64,000 bases of DNA. It comes from Caballeronia cordobensis. Lineage in GTDB: Bacteria > Pseudomonadota > Gammaproteobacteria > Burkholderiales > Burkholderiaceae. The stretch lies in the NCBI RefSeq assembly GCF_001544575.2, contig NZ_FCNY02000025.1, positions 1-64,000 on the forward strand, read 5' to 3'. This document shows positions 43,444-52,778 of this stretch, piece by piece. The notes under the pieces are model-generated. The model ran no database searches, was not told the origin of the DNA, and saw only the letters and a list, made by a program, of their open reading frames with translations. Numbering within the stretch: the stretch's first letter is position 1; each line of letters starts with the position of its first letter. Both the position numbers and the translations under genes were made by a program.

Positions 43444-44649
43444 ATGGACCTCTCTCAAACCTCCTCCCACGCATCCGTCAAGGCGGAGCGTCCGGCGCCC
43501 GTCGGGTTGCCCGATGTCGCCGCGTTCGACGACCGTCCGTTTCTGCGCCGCCTCACGCTCGTCGACTGGCTTTTCGCCCTCGCGATGGTCGCGGGCGCGG
43601 GCTTCGCGCTGAATCGCTATCACGCGTACATGGACGTGTACGACACGGCCGTGCTGATCGGCGCGGTGCCCACGTTCGTCGTGCTCGGCTGGCGCTGGAA
43701 GCCGGTGCGCCTGCTTATCGCGATGATCGCGGTGCTGGCGCTGTCTTCGATCCAGCTTTATCAGCATGACCTCGCGCGCGCCGACACCAATTTCTTCCTC
43801 AAGTACTTCCTGTCGAGCCAGTCCGCGATTCTGTGGATGAGCGCGCTGTTCATTCTCGCGACGCTGTTCTACTGGATCGGCCTCGTGTCGCGCTCGCAGA
43901 CGGGCGGCGCGATCGGTTCGCGCATGACGTGGGTCGCCGTGCTGATGGGTTTCACGGGCCTGATGGTGCGCTGGTACGAGTCGTACATGATCGGCGCGGA
44001 CATCGGCCATATTCCGATTTCGAACCTCTACGAAGTGTTCGTGCTGTTCTGCCTGATCACGGCGCTCTTCTATCTCTATTACGAACAGCACTATTCGACG
44101 CGCGCGATGGGCGCGTTCGTGCTGCTCGTGATCAGCGCGGCGGTCGGCTTTCTGATGTGGTACTCCATCGCCCGCGACGCGCAGCAGATTCAGCCGCTCG
44201 TGCCCGCGTTGCAAAGCTGGTGGATGAAAATCCACGTACCGGCGAACTTCATCGGTTACGGCAGTTTCGCGCTGTCGGCCATGGTTTCCGTCGCGTATCT
44301 CGGGAAGCAGCGCGGTTTCATGTCGGACCGCCTGCCGTCGCTGGAAGTGCTCGACGACGTCATGTACAAGTCGATCGCGGTCGGTTTCGCGTTCTTCACC
44401 ATCGCGACGATTCTGGGCGCGCTGTGGGCCGCGGAAGCGTGGGGCGGCTACTGGAGCTGGGACCCGAAGGAAACCTGGGCGCTGATCGTGTGGCTGAACT
44501 ACGCGGCGTGGCTGCACATGCGCCTCATGAAAGGCCTGCGCGGCGCGGCGGCGGCCTGGTGGGCGCTGACGGGCCTGATCGTGACGACGTTCGCCTTCCT
44601 CGGCGTGAACATGTTCCTGTCGGGCTTGCACAGTTACGGCAAACTCTGA
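43444..44649 (+). CDS. ccsA: Cytochrome c biogenesis protein CcsA (ResC)
   Basis: CcsA binds haem and, with CcsB, attaches it to CxxCH motifs on the periplasmic side. The 401-residue multi-pass protein has the WWD signature WGGYWSWDPKETW at 333-345 and the flanking conserved histidines (LHSYG at the C-terminus). I chose ATG 43444; the frame overlaps the ccsB end if extended upstream. A terminator follows. Confidence 0.94.
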   Translation: MDLSQTSSHASVKAERPAPVGLPDVAAFDDRPFLRRLTLVDWLFALAMVAGAGFALNRYHAYMDVYDTAVLIGAVPTFVVLGWRWKPVRLLIAMIAVLALSSIQLYQHDLARADTNFFLKYFLSSQSAILWMSALFILATLFYWIGLVSRSQTGGAIGSRMTWVAVLMGFTGLMVRWYESYMIGADIGHIPISNLYEVFVLFCLITALFYLYYEQHYSTRAMGAFVLLVISAAVGFLMWYSIARDAQQIQPLVPALQSWWMKIHVPANFIGYGSFALSAMVSVAYLGKQRGFMSDRLPSLEVLDDVMYKSIAVGFAFFTIATILGALWAAEAWGGYWSWDPKETWALIVWLNYAAWLHMRLMKGLRGAAAAWWALTGLIVTTFAFLGVNMFLSGLHSYGKL

Positions 44650-44667
44650 TTAGCCGCGTCGAACCGG

Positions 44668-44703
44668 AAAAAACCGCCATGCGTTGCGCTGGCGGTTTTT
44701 TTT
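44668..44703 (+). terminator. Terminator of ccsBA
   Basis: AAAAACCGCCA (44669-44679) pairs with TGGCGGTTTTT (44690-44700) over a short loop and is followed by more T residues. Confidence 0.88.
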
Positions 44704-44771
44704 CGTCGCGCGATGGAATACGGGCATTCATTCTGCTGTTTCCCCGTATATGAACGAAGGAGTAACGCTTC

Positions 44772-45752
44772 ATGTGGATCAGACGAAATCGCCCTCTCTA
44801 TGGCGACGACATAGCGGGTCATGAAATCACGCCGCGCGACGTGTTCGAGAACCGGCGGCGCGTGCTGCGCTCGATCGGCGCGATGAGCATGATGAGCGCG
44901 ACGGGCCTCGCGCACGCGACGATGACATCGCCCGATGCGAAAGGCCAGAAACTCGCCGCGACGACCAATCCGAAGTTCGTCGCGCTCGACAAGGCCACGT
45001 CGCTCAAGGACATCACGTCCTACAACAACTTCTACGAATTCGGCACCGACAAGGGCGACCCGGCCGAGCACGCGGGCGCGTTGCGTCCGCGGCCGTGGAA
45101 GGTTTCGGTCGAAGGCGCGATCAAGAACCCGAAGGTCTACGACATCGACGAACTCCTCAAGCTCGCGCCGCTCGAAGAACGCGTGTACCGGCTGCGCTGC
45201 GTCGAAGGCTGGTCGATGGTGATTCCGTGGATCGGCGTGTCCTTGTCCGAGCTCATCAAGCGTGCCGAGCCGACGGGCAACGCGAAATACGTCCAGTTCA
45301 TCACGCTCGCGGACCCGTCGCAGATGCCGGGCCTCTCGACGCCGATTCTCGAATGGCCGTATTCCGAGGGCCTGCGCATGGATGAAGCGATGAACCCGCT
45401 CACGCTTCTCACGGTCGGGCTGTACGGCGAAGTGCTGCCGAATCAGAACGGCGCGCCGGTGCGCATCGTCGTGCCGTGGAAGTACGGCTTCAAGAGCGCG
45501 AAGTCGCTCGTGAAGATCCGTTTCGTCGAAAAGCAGCCGCCGACGAGCTGGAACCTGTACGCGCCGAGCGAATACGGTTTCTATTCGAACGTGAATCCGA
45601 ATGTCGATCATCCGCGCTGGAGTCAGGCGACGGAGCGCCGCATCGGCGAAGACGGTTTCTTCGCTCCGAAGCGCAAGACGCTCATGTTCAACGGATACGG
45701 CGATCAGGTCGCGTCGCTGTATTCGGGCATGGATCTGAAGAAGAACTTCTGA
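44772..45752 (+). CDS. msrP: Periplasmic protein-methionine-sulfoxide reductase, catalytic subunit MsrP
   Basis: MsrP is a molybdopterin enzyme that reduces oxidised methionines in periplasmic proteins. The 326-residue product has a twin-arginine signal (NRRRVLRSIGAM, 27-38), followed by the oxidoreductase fold with the molybdenum-ligand cysteine C143 in YRLRCVEGWSMV. The following gene encodes its haem-bearing membrane partner, four bases away. A GAAGGAG site precedes the ATG. Confidence 0.95.
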   Translation: MWIRRNRPLYGDDIAGHEITPRDVFENRRRVLRSIGAMSMMSATGLAHATMTSPDAKGQKLAATTNPKFVALDKATSLKDITSYNNFYEFGTDKGDPAEHAGALRPRPWKVSVEGAIKNPKVYDIDELLKLAPLEERVYRLRCVEGWSMVIPWIGVSLSELIKRAEPTGNAKYVQFITLADPSQMPGLSTPILEWPYSEGLRMDEAMNPLTLLTVGLYGEVLPNQNGAPVRIVVPWKYGFKSAKSLVKIRFVEKQPPTSWNLYAPSEYGFYSNVNPNVDHPRWSQATERRIGEDGFFAPKRKTLMFNGYGDQVASLYSGMDLKKNF

Positions 45753-45755
45753 GCG

Positions 45756-46400
45756 ATGTCGTCCGCATCTCAGATCAAAAGCGCGCGCGTCGCGTCCGGT
45801 CCGCGCTGGATCGTTCCGGCAAAGATCGTCGTCTTCGTGGCGATGCTGTTTCCGCTCGCGCGTCTCATTGTGCTCGGCGTGAACGGCGGCCTGGGCGCGA
45901 ATCCAATCGAGTTCATCACGCGCTCGACGGGCCTCTGGACGCTCGTTTATCTATGTATCACGCTCGCGATCACGCCCGTGCGACGCCTGACCGGCGTGAA
46001 TGCGCTGGCGCGCTTTCGGCGCATGACCGGCCTCTTCGCATTCTTCTTCGCCGTGCTGCATTTCACGACGTACATCTGGTTCGACAAATGGTTCGATGTC
46101 GCCGAGATGGTGAAGGACATCGGCAAGCGTCCGTTCATCACGGTGGGCTTCGCGGCGTTCGTGCTGCTGATTCCACTGGCGATCACGTCGCCCAAAGCGA
46201 TGGTCCGCAAGCTCGGCCGCCGCTGGCAGACCTTGCATCGCGCGATCTATCTGATCGCCACGCTCGCCATTCTGCATTTCTGGTGGATGAAGGCGGGCAA
46301 GAACGATCTCGAATTGCCGAAGATTTACGGCGCCGTCGTGATCGCGCTGCTTGGCTGGCGCGTGATCGCGTGGCTTCGAACGCGAAGCAAGCGCGCATAA
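45756..46400 (+). CDS. msrQ: Haem-binding membrane subunit MsrQ
   Basis: MsrQ passes electrons from the quinone pool or flavin to MsrP. The 214-residue protein has five to six membrane segments of the ferric-reductase-like fold, with candidate haem histidines in AVLHFTTYIWFD, TLHRAIYLIATLAILHFWW. It is in an operon with msrP and ends at a terminator shared with lysA. Confidence 0.94.
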   Translation: MSSASQIKSARVASGPRWIVPAKIVVFVAMLFPLARLIVLGVNGGLGANPIEFITRSTGLWTLVYLCITLAITPVRRLTGVNALARFRRMTGLFAFFFAVLHFTTYIWFDKWFDVAEMVKDIGKRPFITVGFAAFVLLIPLAITSPKAMVRKLGRRWQTLHRAIYLIATLAILHFWWMKAGKNDLELPKIYGAVVIALLGWRVIAWLRTRSKRA

Positions 46401-46434
46401 AAAAAGCGACGCCTTTGCCAAGCGTCGCTTTTTT
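46399..46434. terminator. Bidirectional terminator between msrQ and lysA
   Basis: AAAAAAGCGACGC (46400-46412) and GCGTCGCTTTTTT (46422-46434) form a near-perfect hairpin with A and T runs on both sides, serving the convergent msrPQ and lysA transcripts. Confidence 0.9.
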
Positions 46435-46452
46435 CATTGATGTGCGAAAGTC

Positions 46453-47715
46453 TCAGTCCGGCAGAATCGATTCCCCGGCGAACAACTGCGCAACCGTTTC
46501 GCGCTCGCGCACGAGACGCGCGCGTTCGCCATCGACCATGATTTCGGCGGCGCGCGGACGCGTGTTGTAGTTCGAGCTCATCACGAAGCCGTATGCGCCC
46601 GCCGAGCAGATCGCGAGCAGATCGCCCGGCTCGATTGCCAGCTTGCGATCGCGCCCGAGCCAGTCGCCGCTTTCGCAGACCGGACCGACCACATCGTATT
46701 TGTGCGCTTGAGCGTTGCGCTTCTCGACGGGCACGATGCGATGAAACGCCTCGTACATGGCGGGGCGCGCGAGGTCGTTCATCGCGGCATCGACGATGGC
46801 GAAGTTCTTTTCCTCGCCCGGCTTCAGAAACTCGACGCGCGTGAGCAGCACACCCGCATTGCCGACGAGCGAGCGTCCCGGCTCGAAATACACTTCCCGC
46901 TCGCCGTGGCCGCGCTGCTCGATGTGATCGAGCAGCGTCTTCACGAACACACCGATATCGGGCGGCGTTTCGTCGTCGTAGGTAATGCCGAGACCGCCGC
47001 CGACATCGACGTGACGAATGCGCATGCCATCGGCTTCGATCTGCTCGACGAGTTCGAGCAGCTTGTCGACGGCATCGAGATACGGGCTGATTTCCGTGAT
47101 CTGCGAGCCGATATGGCAATCGATGCCGACGACATCGAGATTGGGCATCGCATGCGCTTCGCGGTACGTGGCGCGCGCGTCGCCGAACGCGACGCCGAAC
47201 TTGTTCGACTTCAGGCCCGTGGAAATATACGGATGCGTTTTCGCATCGACGTCCGGATTCACGCGCAGCGAAACGGGCGCCTTCTTGCCCAGCGACTTCG
47301 CGACTTCGTTCAGCGCGTGCAACTCGGGAATCGATTCGACGTTGAAGCACTTCACGCCCGCTTCGAGCGCCTCGCGCATTTCGGCCGCCGTCTTGCCGAC
47401 GCCGGAAAACACGGTGTTTGCCGCTTTGCCGCCCGCCGCGAGCACGCGTGCGAGCTCGCCCGACGACACGATGTCGAAGCCTGCGCCCATGCGCGCGAAC
47501 ACGTTGAGCACGGCGATATTGCTGTTCGCCTTCACCGCGACATGCACGGTCGCCTTGCGGCCCGCGCAGGCGTCGGCGTAGGCGTGATACGCGCGCGTGA
47601 GCGCATCGCGCGAATAGACGTAAAGCGGTGTGCCGAACTGCTCCGCGAGCGACGCGGCGGAGACGCCCTCGGCGTGCAGCACGCCATCGACGTAGTGGAA
47701 TGCGGAATCACTCAT
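46453..47715 (-). CDS. lysA: Diaminopimelate decarboxylase
   Basis: LysA decarboxylates meso-diaminopimelate to L-lysine. The 420-residue fold-III PLP enzyme has the Schiff-base lysine K62 in HVAVKANSN, CHIGSQITE, the phosphate loop DVGGGLGI, and the substrate segment CESGDWLGRDRKL from the partner subunit. It is preceded on the same strand by the small lipoprotein gene, 42 bases away, and the two are probably co-transcribed. Confidence 0.96.
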   Translation of the reverse strand: MSDSAFHYVDGVLHAEGVSAASLAEQFGTPLYVYSRDALTRAYHAYADACAGRKATVHVAVKANSNIAVLNVFARMGAGFDIVSSGELARVLAAGGKAANTVFSGVGKTAAEMREALEAGVKCFNVESIPELHALNEVAKSLGKKAPVSLRVNPDVDAKTHPYISTGLKSNKFGVAFGDARATYREAHAMPNLDVVGIDCHIGSQITEISPYLDAVDKLLELVEQIEADGMRIRHVDVGGGLGITYDDETPPDIGVFVKTLLDHIEQRGHGEREVYFEPGRSLVGNAGVLLTRVEFLKPGEEKNFAIVDAAMNDLARPAMYEAFHRIVPVEKRNAQAHKYDVVGPVCESGDWLGRDRKLAIEPGDLLAICSAGAYGFVMSSNYNTRPRAAEIMVDGERARLVRERETVAQLFAGESILPD

Positions 47716-47757
47716 GCGTGGAATCGAGTTGCGCCAGGAGGCGTTGAGACTAGCGGA

Positions 47758-48042
47758 TCAATAAGCGGACGATGCGGCTTTCGGCGCCGATGCAGCGTTG
47801 GGACTCGTCTTGAGGTCCGTCTCCGGCGACAGCGAAAGCGGCTCGCCCGAGGTATCCGGCACGCTGCCCGGAGCGGCAGTCGAAGGCGGCGTATTCTGGA
47901 GAGAGGCGGGACGTTGAGGTAGCGGAGGCACTGACGGCATATAGAGCGGACCGCGTTGCCCACAACCGCCGAGTGAGACTGTAGCCGCGGCGCTTAAGCT
48001 CAAAGCCGCTACAATCGCGCTCATCCTGAAAACGACTCGCAT
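47758..48042 (-). CDS. lptM: LptM-type small lipoprotein (YifL family)
   Basis: LptM is a small outer-membrane lipoprotein that helps the LptD-LptE complex mature. The 94-residue product has a signal peptide with lipobox SLGGC (cysteine at residue 27), immediately followed by the family hallmark GQRGPLY, then a disordered Pro/Ser/Ala-rich tail. Its placement next to lysA and divergent from cyaY matches many proteobacteria. M7 is an alternative start. Confidence 0.85.
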   Translation of the reverse strand: MRVVFRMSAIVAALSLSAAATVSLGGCGQRGPLYMPSVPPLPQRPASLQNTPPSTAAPGSVPDTSGEPLSLSPETDLKTSPNAASAPKAASSAY

Positions 48043-48077
48043 GACCGTCCCTATACGTTTAATCGATGGAGTTTAGC

Positions 48078-48395
48078 ATGACAGACCAGGAATACCTGAC
48101 GCTGGCGGAGGCCGCGCTGACGGCCATCGAGCGCGCGGTGGACGCAGCCGACGCCGATATCGAATTCGAGCGCAGCGGCAATGTGCTCACGCTCGAATTC
48201 GAGAATCGCACGAAAGTGATCGTCAACCTGCAGCCGCCGAAGCACGAAATCTGGCTCGCCGCGAAGGCGGGCGGATTCCACTACAAGTATGTCGATGGCG
48301 CATGGCGCGATACGCGCGACAACAGCGAATTCTTCGCCACGCTGAGCAAGTATTCGACCGAGCAGGCCGGCGAGCCGATCCGCTTCAAGGCGTAA
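48078..48395 (+). CDS. cyaY: Frataxin-like iron donor CyaY
   Basis: CyaY binds iron and regulates IscS in iron-sulfur cluster assembly. The 105-residue protein has an acidic first helix (EAALTAIERAVDAADADIEF), a beta sheet with NVLTLEFENRTKVIVNLQPP, and the signature QIWLA-like segment HEIWLAAKAGGFHYKY. ATG 48078 is six bases after GGAG; an upstream in-frame ATG at 48066 overlaps that site. Confidence 0.95.
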   Translation: MTDQEYLTLAEAALTAIERAVDAADADIEFERSGNVLTLEFENRTKVIVNLQPPKHEIWLAAKAGGFHYKYVDGAWRDTRDNSEFFATLSKYSTEQAGEPIRFKA

Positions 48396-48428
48396 AAAAA
48401 GCGAGCGGATCTTTCGACCCGCTCGCTT
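48395..48428 (-). terminator. Terminator for mrcA (minus strand)
   Basis: AAGCGAGCGG (48399-48408) pairs with CCGCTCGCTT (48419-48428). Read on the minus strand, the helix runs into seven U residues, so it mainly ends mrcA; on the + strand behind cyaY it has no good T run. Confidence 0.82.
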
Positions 48429-48448
48429 CGGTTCTTGCCAGGGCGCGC

Positions 48449-50857
48449 TTACTGCCCCTTGAACAGATTCATGATGTCCTGCTTTTCCTGTTCGCCGACT
48501 TCGGGCGCGGGAGCCGTCACGCCGGATACCCCGTCCTGCGGCGGCGCCTGACTCACGCCGATCGTCGCGACGAAGCCGTGGCCCGGCGTCATGTCGTCGT
48601 AATACAGTTCGCTGCCGAGCGAGGCGATATCGGGCGGCATCATCGGCTTGTATTCGGGCACACCCTTCAACGCGCGGCCCATGTAATCCATCCACACCGG
48701 CAGCGCGAGACCGCCGCCCGTTTCCTTGTCGCCGAGACTGCGCGGGTTGTCGTAGCCGATCCACGCGATCGCCACCAGCGTGCGCTGATAACCGGCGAAC
48801 CATGCATCGCGCGAATCGTTCGTCGTACCGGTCTTGCCGGCGAGGTCGCCGCGCTTCAACTGATTCGTCTTCGCGCCGGTGCCGTGCTGCGCGACGCTCT
48901 GCAACAGGCTGTTCATGACGAACGCGTTGCGCGGCGTGATCGCGAGCGGCGCGCTTTGCTGGGCGACGAGCGGCTGCGGATGCGAGACGACGCGGCCATA
49001 CGGATCGGTAATGTCGGCGATCAGATACGGATTCACGCGATAACCGCCGTTCGCGAACACCGCATAGCCGGCCGCCATTTGCAGCGGCGTGACGAGACCG
49101 GCGCCGAGCGCCATCGGCAGATAGGCGGGGTGACGGTCCGCGTCGAAGCCGAAGCGCGTGATGTACTGCTGCGCGTACTTCGTGCCGATATGGTTCAGGA
49201 TGCGGATCGACACCATGTTCTTCGAGCGCTGCAGGGCCGAACGCATGCTCATCGGGCCATCGAAGCCGCCGCCGTAGTTCTTCGGCTCCCACGCCTGCCC
49301 GCCGGTCTCGGCGGCGCTGAAGAAGAGCGGCCCGTCGTTGATGATGGTCGCCGGCGAAAGTCCCTTTTCGAGCGACGCCGAATAGATGAACGGCTTGAAG
49401 CTCGATCCCGGCTGACGCCACGCCTGCGTGACGTGATTGAACTTGTTCTTGTTGAAGTCGAAGCCGCCGACGAGCGCGCGGATCGCGCCGTCCTGCGGGA
49501 CCATCGAAATGAACGCGCCTTCGACTTGCGGCAGTTGCGTGATGACCCAGTCGCCGCCGTCGTCCTTCATGAGACGCACGATCGCGCCGGGGCGAATGCG
49601 CGCGTTCGGCTGCGCTTTCGTACTGAGCGCGAACTGCACGAAGCGCAGATCGTTGCCGGCAATCGTCGCCGTATTGCCGTCGATGAAGCTCGCCTTCACT
49701 TCCTTCGGGCTTGCCGACGTCACCACCGCCGCGACGATCTCGCCGTTGTCGGGATGCTCGGCGAGCGCGTCGTCGATGGCTTGCTCGCGGTCGTCGGCAT
49801 CCGCCGGCAGATCGATATAGCCTTCCGGCCCGCGATAGCCATGCCGGTGCTCGTAGTCCATCAAGCCTTTGCGCACCGCGCGATACGCGGCGTCCTGATC
49901 GCCGGAGTCGATCGTCGTCACGACGTTCAGGCCGCGCGTGTACGCTTCTTCGCGATACTGCGCGTACATCATCTGGCGCACCATTTCCGCGACGTACTCC
50001 GCGTGCACGCTGAACTCGCGGCCCTGTCCCTTCACGACGAGCGCCTGTTTCACCGCCTGCTCGTACTGGTCCTGCGTGATGAAATTCAGCTCGCGCATGC
50101 GTTGCAGGATGTACTCCTGCCGCACCTTCGCGCGTTTCGGATTGACGACCGGGTTATACGCGGAAGGCGCTTTCGGCAGGCCCGCGAGCATCGCGGCTTC
50201 GGCGAGCGAAACGTCCTTCAGATCCTTGCCGAAATAAACGCGCGCGGCGCTCGCGAAGCCGTAGGCGCGCTGCCCGAGATAGATCTGATTCATATAGACC
50301 TCGAGAATCTGATCTTTCGTCAGCGCGCGCTCGATCTTGTACGCCAGCAGCATCTCGTAAATCTTGCGCGTGTAGGTCTTTTCGCTCGACAGGAAGAAGT
50401 TGCGCGCGACCTGCATCGTGATCGTGCTCGCGCCCTGCGAGGCGTGGCCGTTGGTCAGCGCGACCGAGCCCGCGCGCAGGATGCCGGTGAGATCGACGCC
50501 GCCGTGATCGTAAAAGCGCGCGTCTTCGATCGCGAGGACCGCTTTTTTCAGATGATCGGGCACGTCCTGAATGCGCACGACGCTGCGGCGCTCCTCGCCG
50601 AATTCGCCGATCAGAACGTGATCGGCCGTATAGATGCGCAGCGGCACCTTCGGCTTGTAGTCCGTGAGCGCCTCCAGCGAAGGCAGGTTCGGCATCGCGA
50701 CGACGAGCGCGTAGCCGAGCACGAGACCCGCGCAGACGACGAGGGCGAATACGCTGACGAAAAATGCGAGGAGAAGCCGCGCCCACCACGGGCGCTTGGC
50801 TTTCTTCTGCCCTTCGGGCGGCGTGGACGGCGGGTTGGTCGGGGAAGAGGATTGCAT
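48449..50857 (-). CDS. mrcA: Penicillin-binding protein 1A (bifunctional)
   Basis: PBP1A polymerises and cross-links peptidoglycan. The 802-residue protein has a short cytoplasmic Pro-rich N-terminus, one membrane segment (about 26-54), a GT51 domain with the catalytic E111 in EDARFYDHGG and GASTITMQVARN, and a transpeptidase domain with SSFK at 485-488 and KTGTTND. I chose ATG 50857 (MQSSSPTNPP). A TATAAT on the minus strand at 50882-50887 lies about 30 bases upstream. It is divergent from the pil operon, the common mrcA-pilM arrangement. Confidence 0.95.
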   Translation of the reverse strand: MQSSSPTNPPSTPPEGQKKAKRPWWARLLLAFFVSVFALVVCAGLVLGYALVVAMPNLPSLEALTDYKPKVPLRIYTADHVLIGEFGEERRSVVRIQDVPDHLKKAVLAIEDARFYDHGGVDLTGILRAGSVALTNGHASQGASTITMQVARNFFLSSEKTYTRKIYEMLLAYKIERALTKDQILEVYMNQIYLGQRAYGFASAARVYFGKDLKDVSLAEAAMLAGLPKAPSAYNPVVNPKRAKVRQEYILQRMRELNFITQDQYEQAVKQALVVKGQGREFSVHAEYVAEMVRQMMYAQYREEAYTRGLNVVTTIDSGDQDAAYRAVRKGLMDYEHRHGYRGPEGYIDLPADADDREQAIDDALAEHPDNGEIVAAVVTSASPKEVKASFIDGNTATIAGNDLRFVQFALSTKAQPNARIRPGAIVRLMKDDGGDWVITQLPQVEGAFISMVPQDGAIRALVGGFDFNKNKFNHVTQAWRQPGSSFKPFIYSASLEKGLSPATIINDGPLFFSAAETGGQAWEPKNYGGGFDGPMSMRSALQRSKNMVSIRILNHIGTKYAQQYITRFGFDADRHPAYLPMALGAGLVTPLQMAAGYAVFANGGYRVNPYLIADITDPYGRVVSHPQPLVAQQSAPLAITPRNAFVMNSLLQSVAQHGTGAKTNQLKRGDLAGKTGTTNDSRDAWFAGYQRTLVAIAWIGYDNPRSLGDKETGGGLALPVWMDYMGRALKGVPEYKPMMPPDIASLGSELYYDDMTPGHGFVATIGVSQAPPQDGVSGVTAPAPEVGEQEKQDIMNLFKGQ

Positions 50858-50881
50858 AGCACCACCAAAAACAATCTCGCG

Positions 50882-50887
50882 ATTATA
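50882..50887 (-). promoter_or_regulatory. -10 box of the mrcA promoter
   Basis: A perfect TATAAT on the minus strand lies 25 bases before the mrcA start. No good -35 match occurs 16-18 bases upstream, so the promoter may depend on an activator or be modest. Confidence 0.5.
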
Positions 50888-51108
50888 GCTGCCCGGGTTT
50901 AGGAGAATTCCGGTCGGGTTCTGGCGCGCGCGGCCGTCGCGCGTGCCTGCCGTTATCTTCACGATACGCGCGATCCGGCCCGCGAGCATGCGGAACTCGC
51001 GAGCGCTGGCCGTTTGGCTGAGTGTTCGCAGCGGATCACGCTCGCGACAATTCTTTCCGATCAGGCGCCCGAACGGTTCGGTGCGCGATTGAATGGAAGG
51101 AGTCGGTC

Positions 51109-52110
51109 ATGAGTAAGGAAAACGCGTTGCGCGGCGCGATGCTGACGGTCACGCGGCGCTATGCGGCGGGCATCGACGTGAGCGAGGACGCCGTGCGCAT
51201 CGCGGTCGTCAGCAGGCGATTGCGCGCGAATGCGACGGTGTGCGTCGAGCATCTGGAATCGGTGGCGTTGCCCTCGGGCGCGGTGATCGACGGCGATTTC
51301 GTCGATCGCGCGGCCATTGTGAGAGCGCTGCGCGAGGCCTTCGCGCGCCTGCCGGAAAGCGGCGCGTGGCGGGCGCTGCGTTGCGCGATGGGCTTGTCCG
51401 CGTCGGCGACGCTGACGACGCGGGTTCCGCTCGCCCGCCTGATGGACGTGCACGATCACTTCGCGGGCAACATCGGCGGCGATCCGCGCGGCCTGCTCGA
51501 ACCGGCCGTGCTGGCGGAGGCGGAACGCGCGACCGGCATTGAGCGCGGCGCGCTGGCGGTCGACTGGTCCGTGCGGGCCCGCGAGGACGGCGAGGCGCAA
51601 ATCGCCATCGCGGCCACGGCGCGGCGGCACGTCGAGGCGCGCGTCGAAACGGCGGCGGAAGCGGGCATTGCGCTGTCGGCCATCGACGGAGAGCCGGCCG
51701 CCGCGTTGCGCGCGATGCGCCATGCCGCTTCGACCGAACTCGACCCCGACGCGCGCTATCTCGTCTGCTGGCTGGAAAGCACTGGCTTGCACGGCTGGCT
51801 CGTCGGCTCGCGCGGCGTCGAAAACGAGATCCGCTACCCCGCGCCGGAGCATCGAAGCATCTCCGATGCGCTGCACGATCTCGTCGGCCAGGACGCGCCG
51901 CTCGATTGCATCTACGTGGGCGGGCAGATCGAATTGCTGGCGCACGCGTGCGTTCCGCTGCCCGCGCTCGGCAAGATCTTCGGCTGCCCGGCGCTGCCGT
52001 TCGAGGCCGCGCCGTATTGCAACGGCGCGCCCGACGTTTCGTCCGCAAACAAGCATTCGCCGCGTTTCGCCGTGGCGTTCGGCCTTGCTCTGCGCGAGGT
52101 GATGCAATGA
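51109..52110 (+). CDS. pilM: Type IV pilus assembly protein PilM
   Basis: PilM is a cytoplasmic actin-like ATPase that binds the PilN tail and links the pilus motor to the alignment complex. The 333-residue product has the start of the actin/FtsA fold (YAAGIDVSEDAVRIAVVSRR) and a later CIYVGGQIELLA segment resembling the second phosphate motif. Similarity is moderate, and the gene is named largely by operon context. ATG 51109 follows GAAGGAG. The stop overlaps the pilN start (ATGA). Confidence 0.8.
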   Translation: MSKENALRGAMLTVTRRYAAGIDVSEDAVRIAVVSRRLRANATVCVEHLESVALPSGAVIDGDFVDRAAIVRALREAFARLPESGAWRALRCAMGLSASATLTTRVPLARLMDVHDHFAGNIGGDPRGLLEPAVLAEAERATGIERGALAVDWSVRAREDGEAQIAIAATARRHVEARVETAAEAGIALSAIDGEPAAALRAMRHAASTELDPDARYLVCWLESTGLHGWLVGSRGVENEIRYPAPEHRSISDALHDLVGQDAPLDCIYVGGQIELLAHACVPLPALGKIFGCPALPFEAAPYCNGAPDVSSANKHSPRFAVAFGLALREVMQ

Positions 52111-52778
52111 ACGCGGCCATGCTCGATGGATTCAATCTGCTGCCGTATCGCGCGCGTAGACGCCGTGAGATGCGGCGTCAGCGGCTCGCGCTGCTCGGCG
52201 CGCTGAGCCTGGCCGGTTGCGCGGCCATCGGCGCCGTGGCCGGCTGGGACGCGTTCGAGCGCGCGCGGATGGACGAGCGCCGCGTGGCGCTGGAGACGTC
52301 GCTGCGCGCATCGGGCGCGCAACTCGACGAGCACGCGCGGCTCCTGCGCGCCGAAGCCGACCGGCGGCGCGGGCGCGAGGCGGCGCAGCCGCTGGCCTTG
52401 CCGCGCGCGCGTTTTCTCGCGCTCCTCGAAGCGCTGGCGGACGCGCCGCCGCAACGCGGCATCGCGCTGCAACGCGTGTCGCAGCGAACCAACGAGGTCG
52501 AACTGGCCGCGCTCGCGCCCGATTCGCGAGCCGCCGCGCTCTGGCTCAAGCGGCTGGAGGGGCTGAGCGGCGTGCAATCGGTGGAAGTGATCGAGATGAA
52601 GCGCCGCGCAGACGCGGCCCCTTCAGGCAGACGGGTTGCCTCGACGCCCGCCGATGAGCGTCCGGCGCATTTCGAGTTCGTCGCGCTCGTGCGTTACGCG
52701 TCGGATCGTTCGCGGGATCAGGCCGCGGCGCGGCAGGCGCGGCCCCTATTGGCGACCGCGCGGGGGAGCCGGCCATGA
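52107..52778 (+). CDS. pilN: Type IV pilus alignment protein PilN
   Basis: PilN is a bitopic inner-membrane protein whose short cytoplasmic tail binds PilM and whose periplasmic domain pairs with PilO. The 223-residue product has the diagnostic N-terminal tail FNLLPYRARRRREMRRQR, a membrane segment about residues 28-50, a coiled-coil with many Arg/Glu, and a ferredoxin-like periplasmic domain. It overlaps both neighbours by four bases. Confidence 0.88.
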   Translation: MNAAMLDGFNLLPYRARRRREMRRQRLALLGALSLAGCAAIGAVAGWDAFERARMDERRVALETSLRASGAQLDEHARLLRAEADRRRGREAAQPLALPRARFLALLEALADAPPQRGIALQRVSQRTNEVELAALAPDSRAAALWLKRLEGLSGVQSVEVIEMKRRADAAPSGRRVASTPADERPAHFEFVALVRYASDRSRDQAAARQARPLLATARGSRP

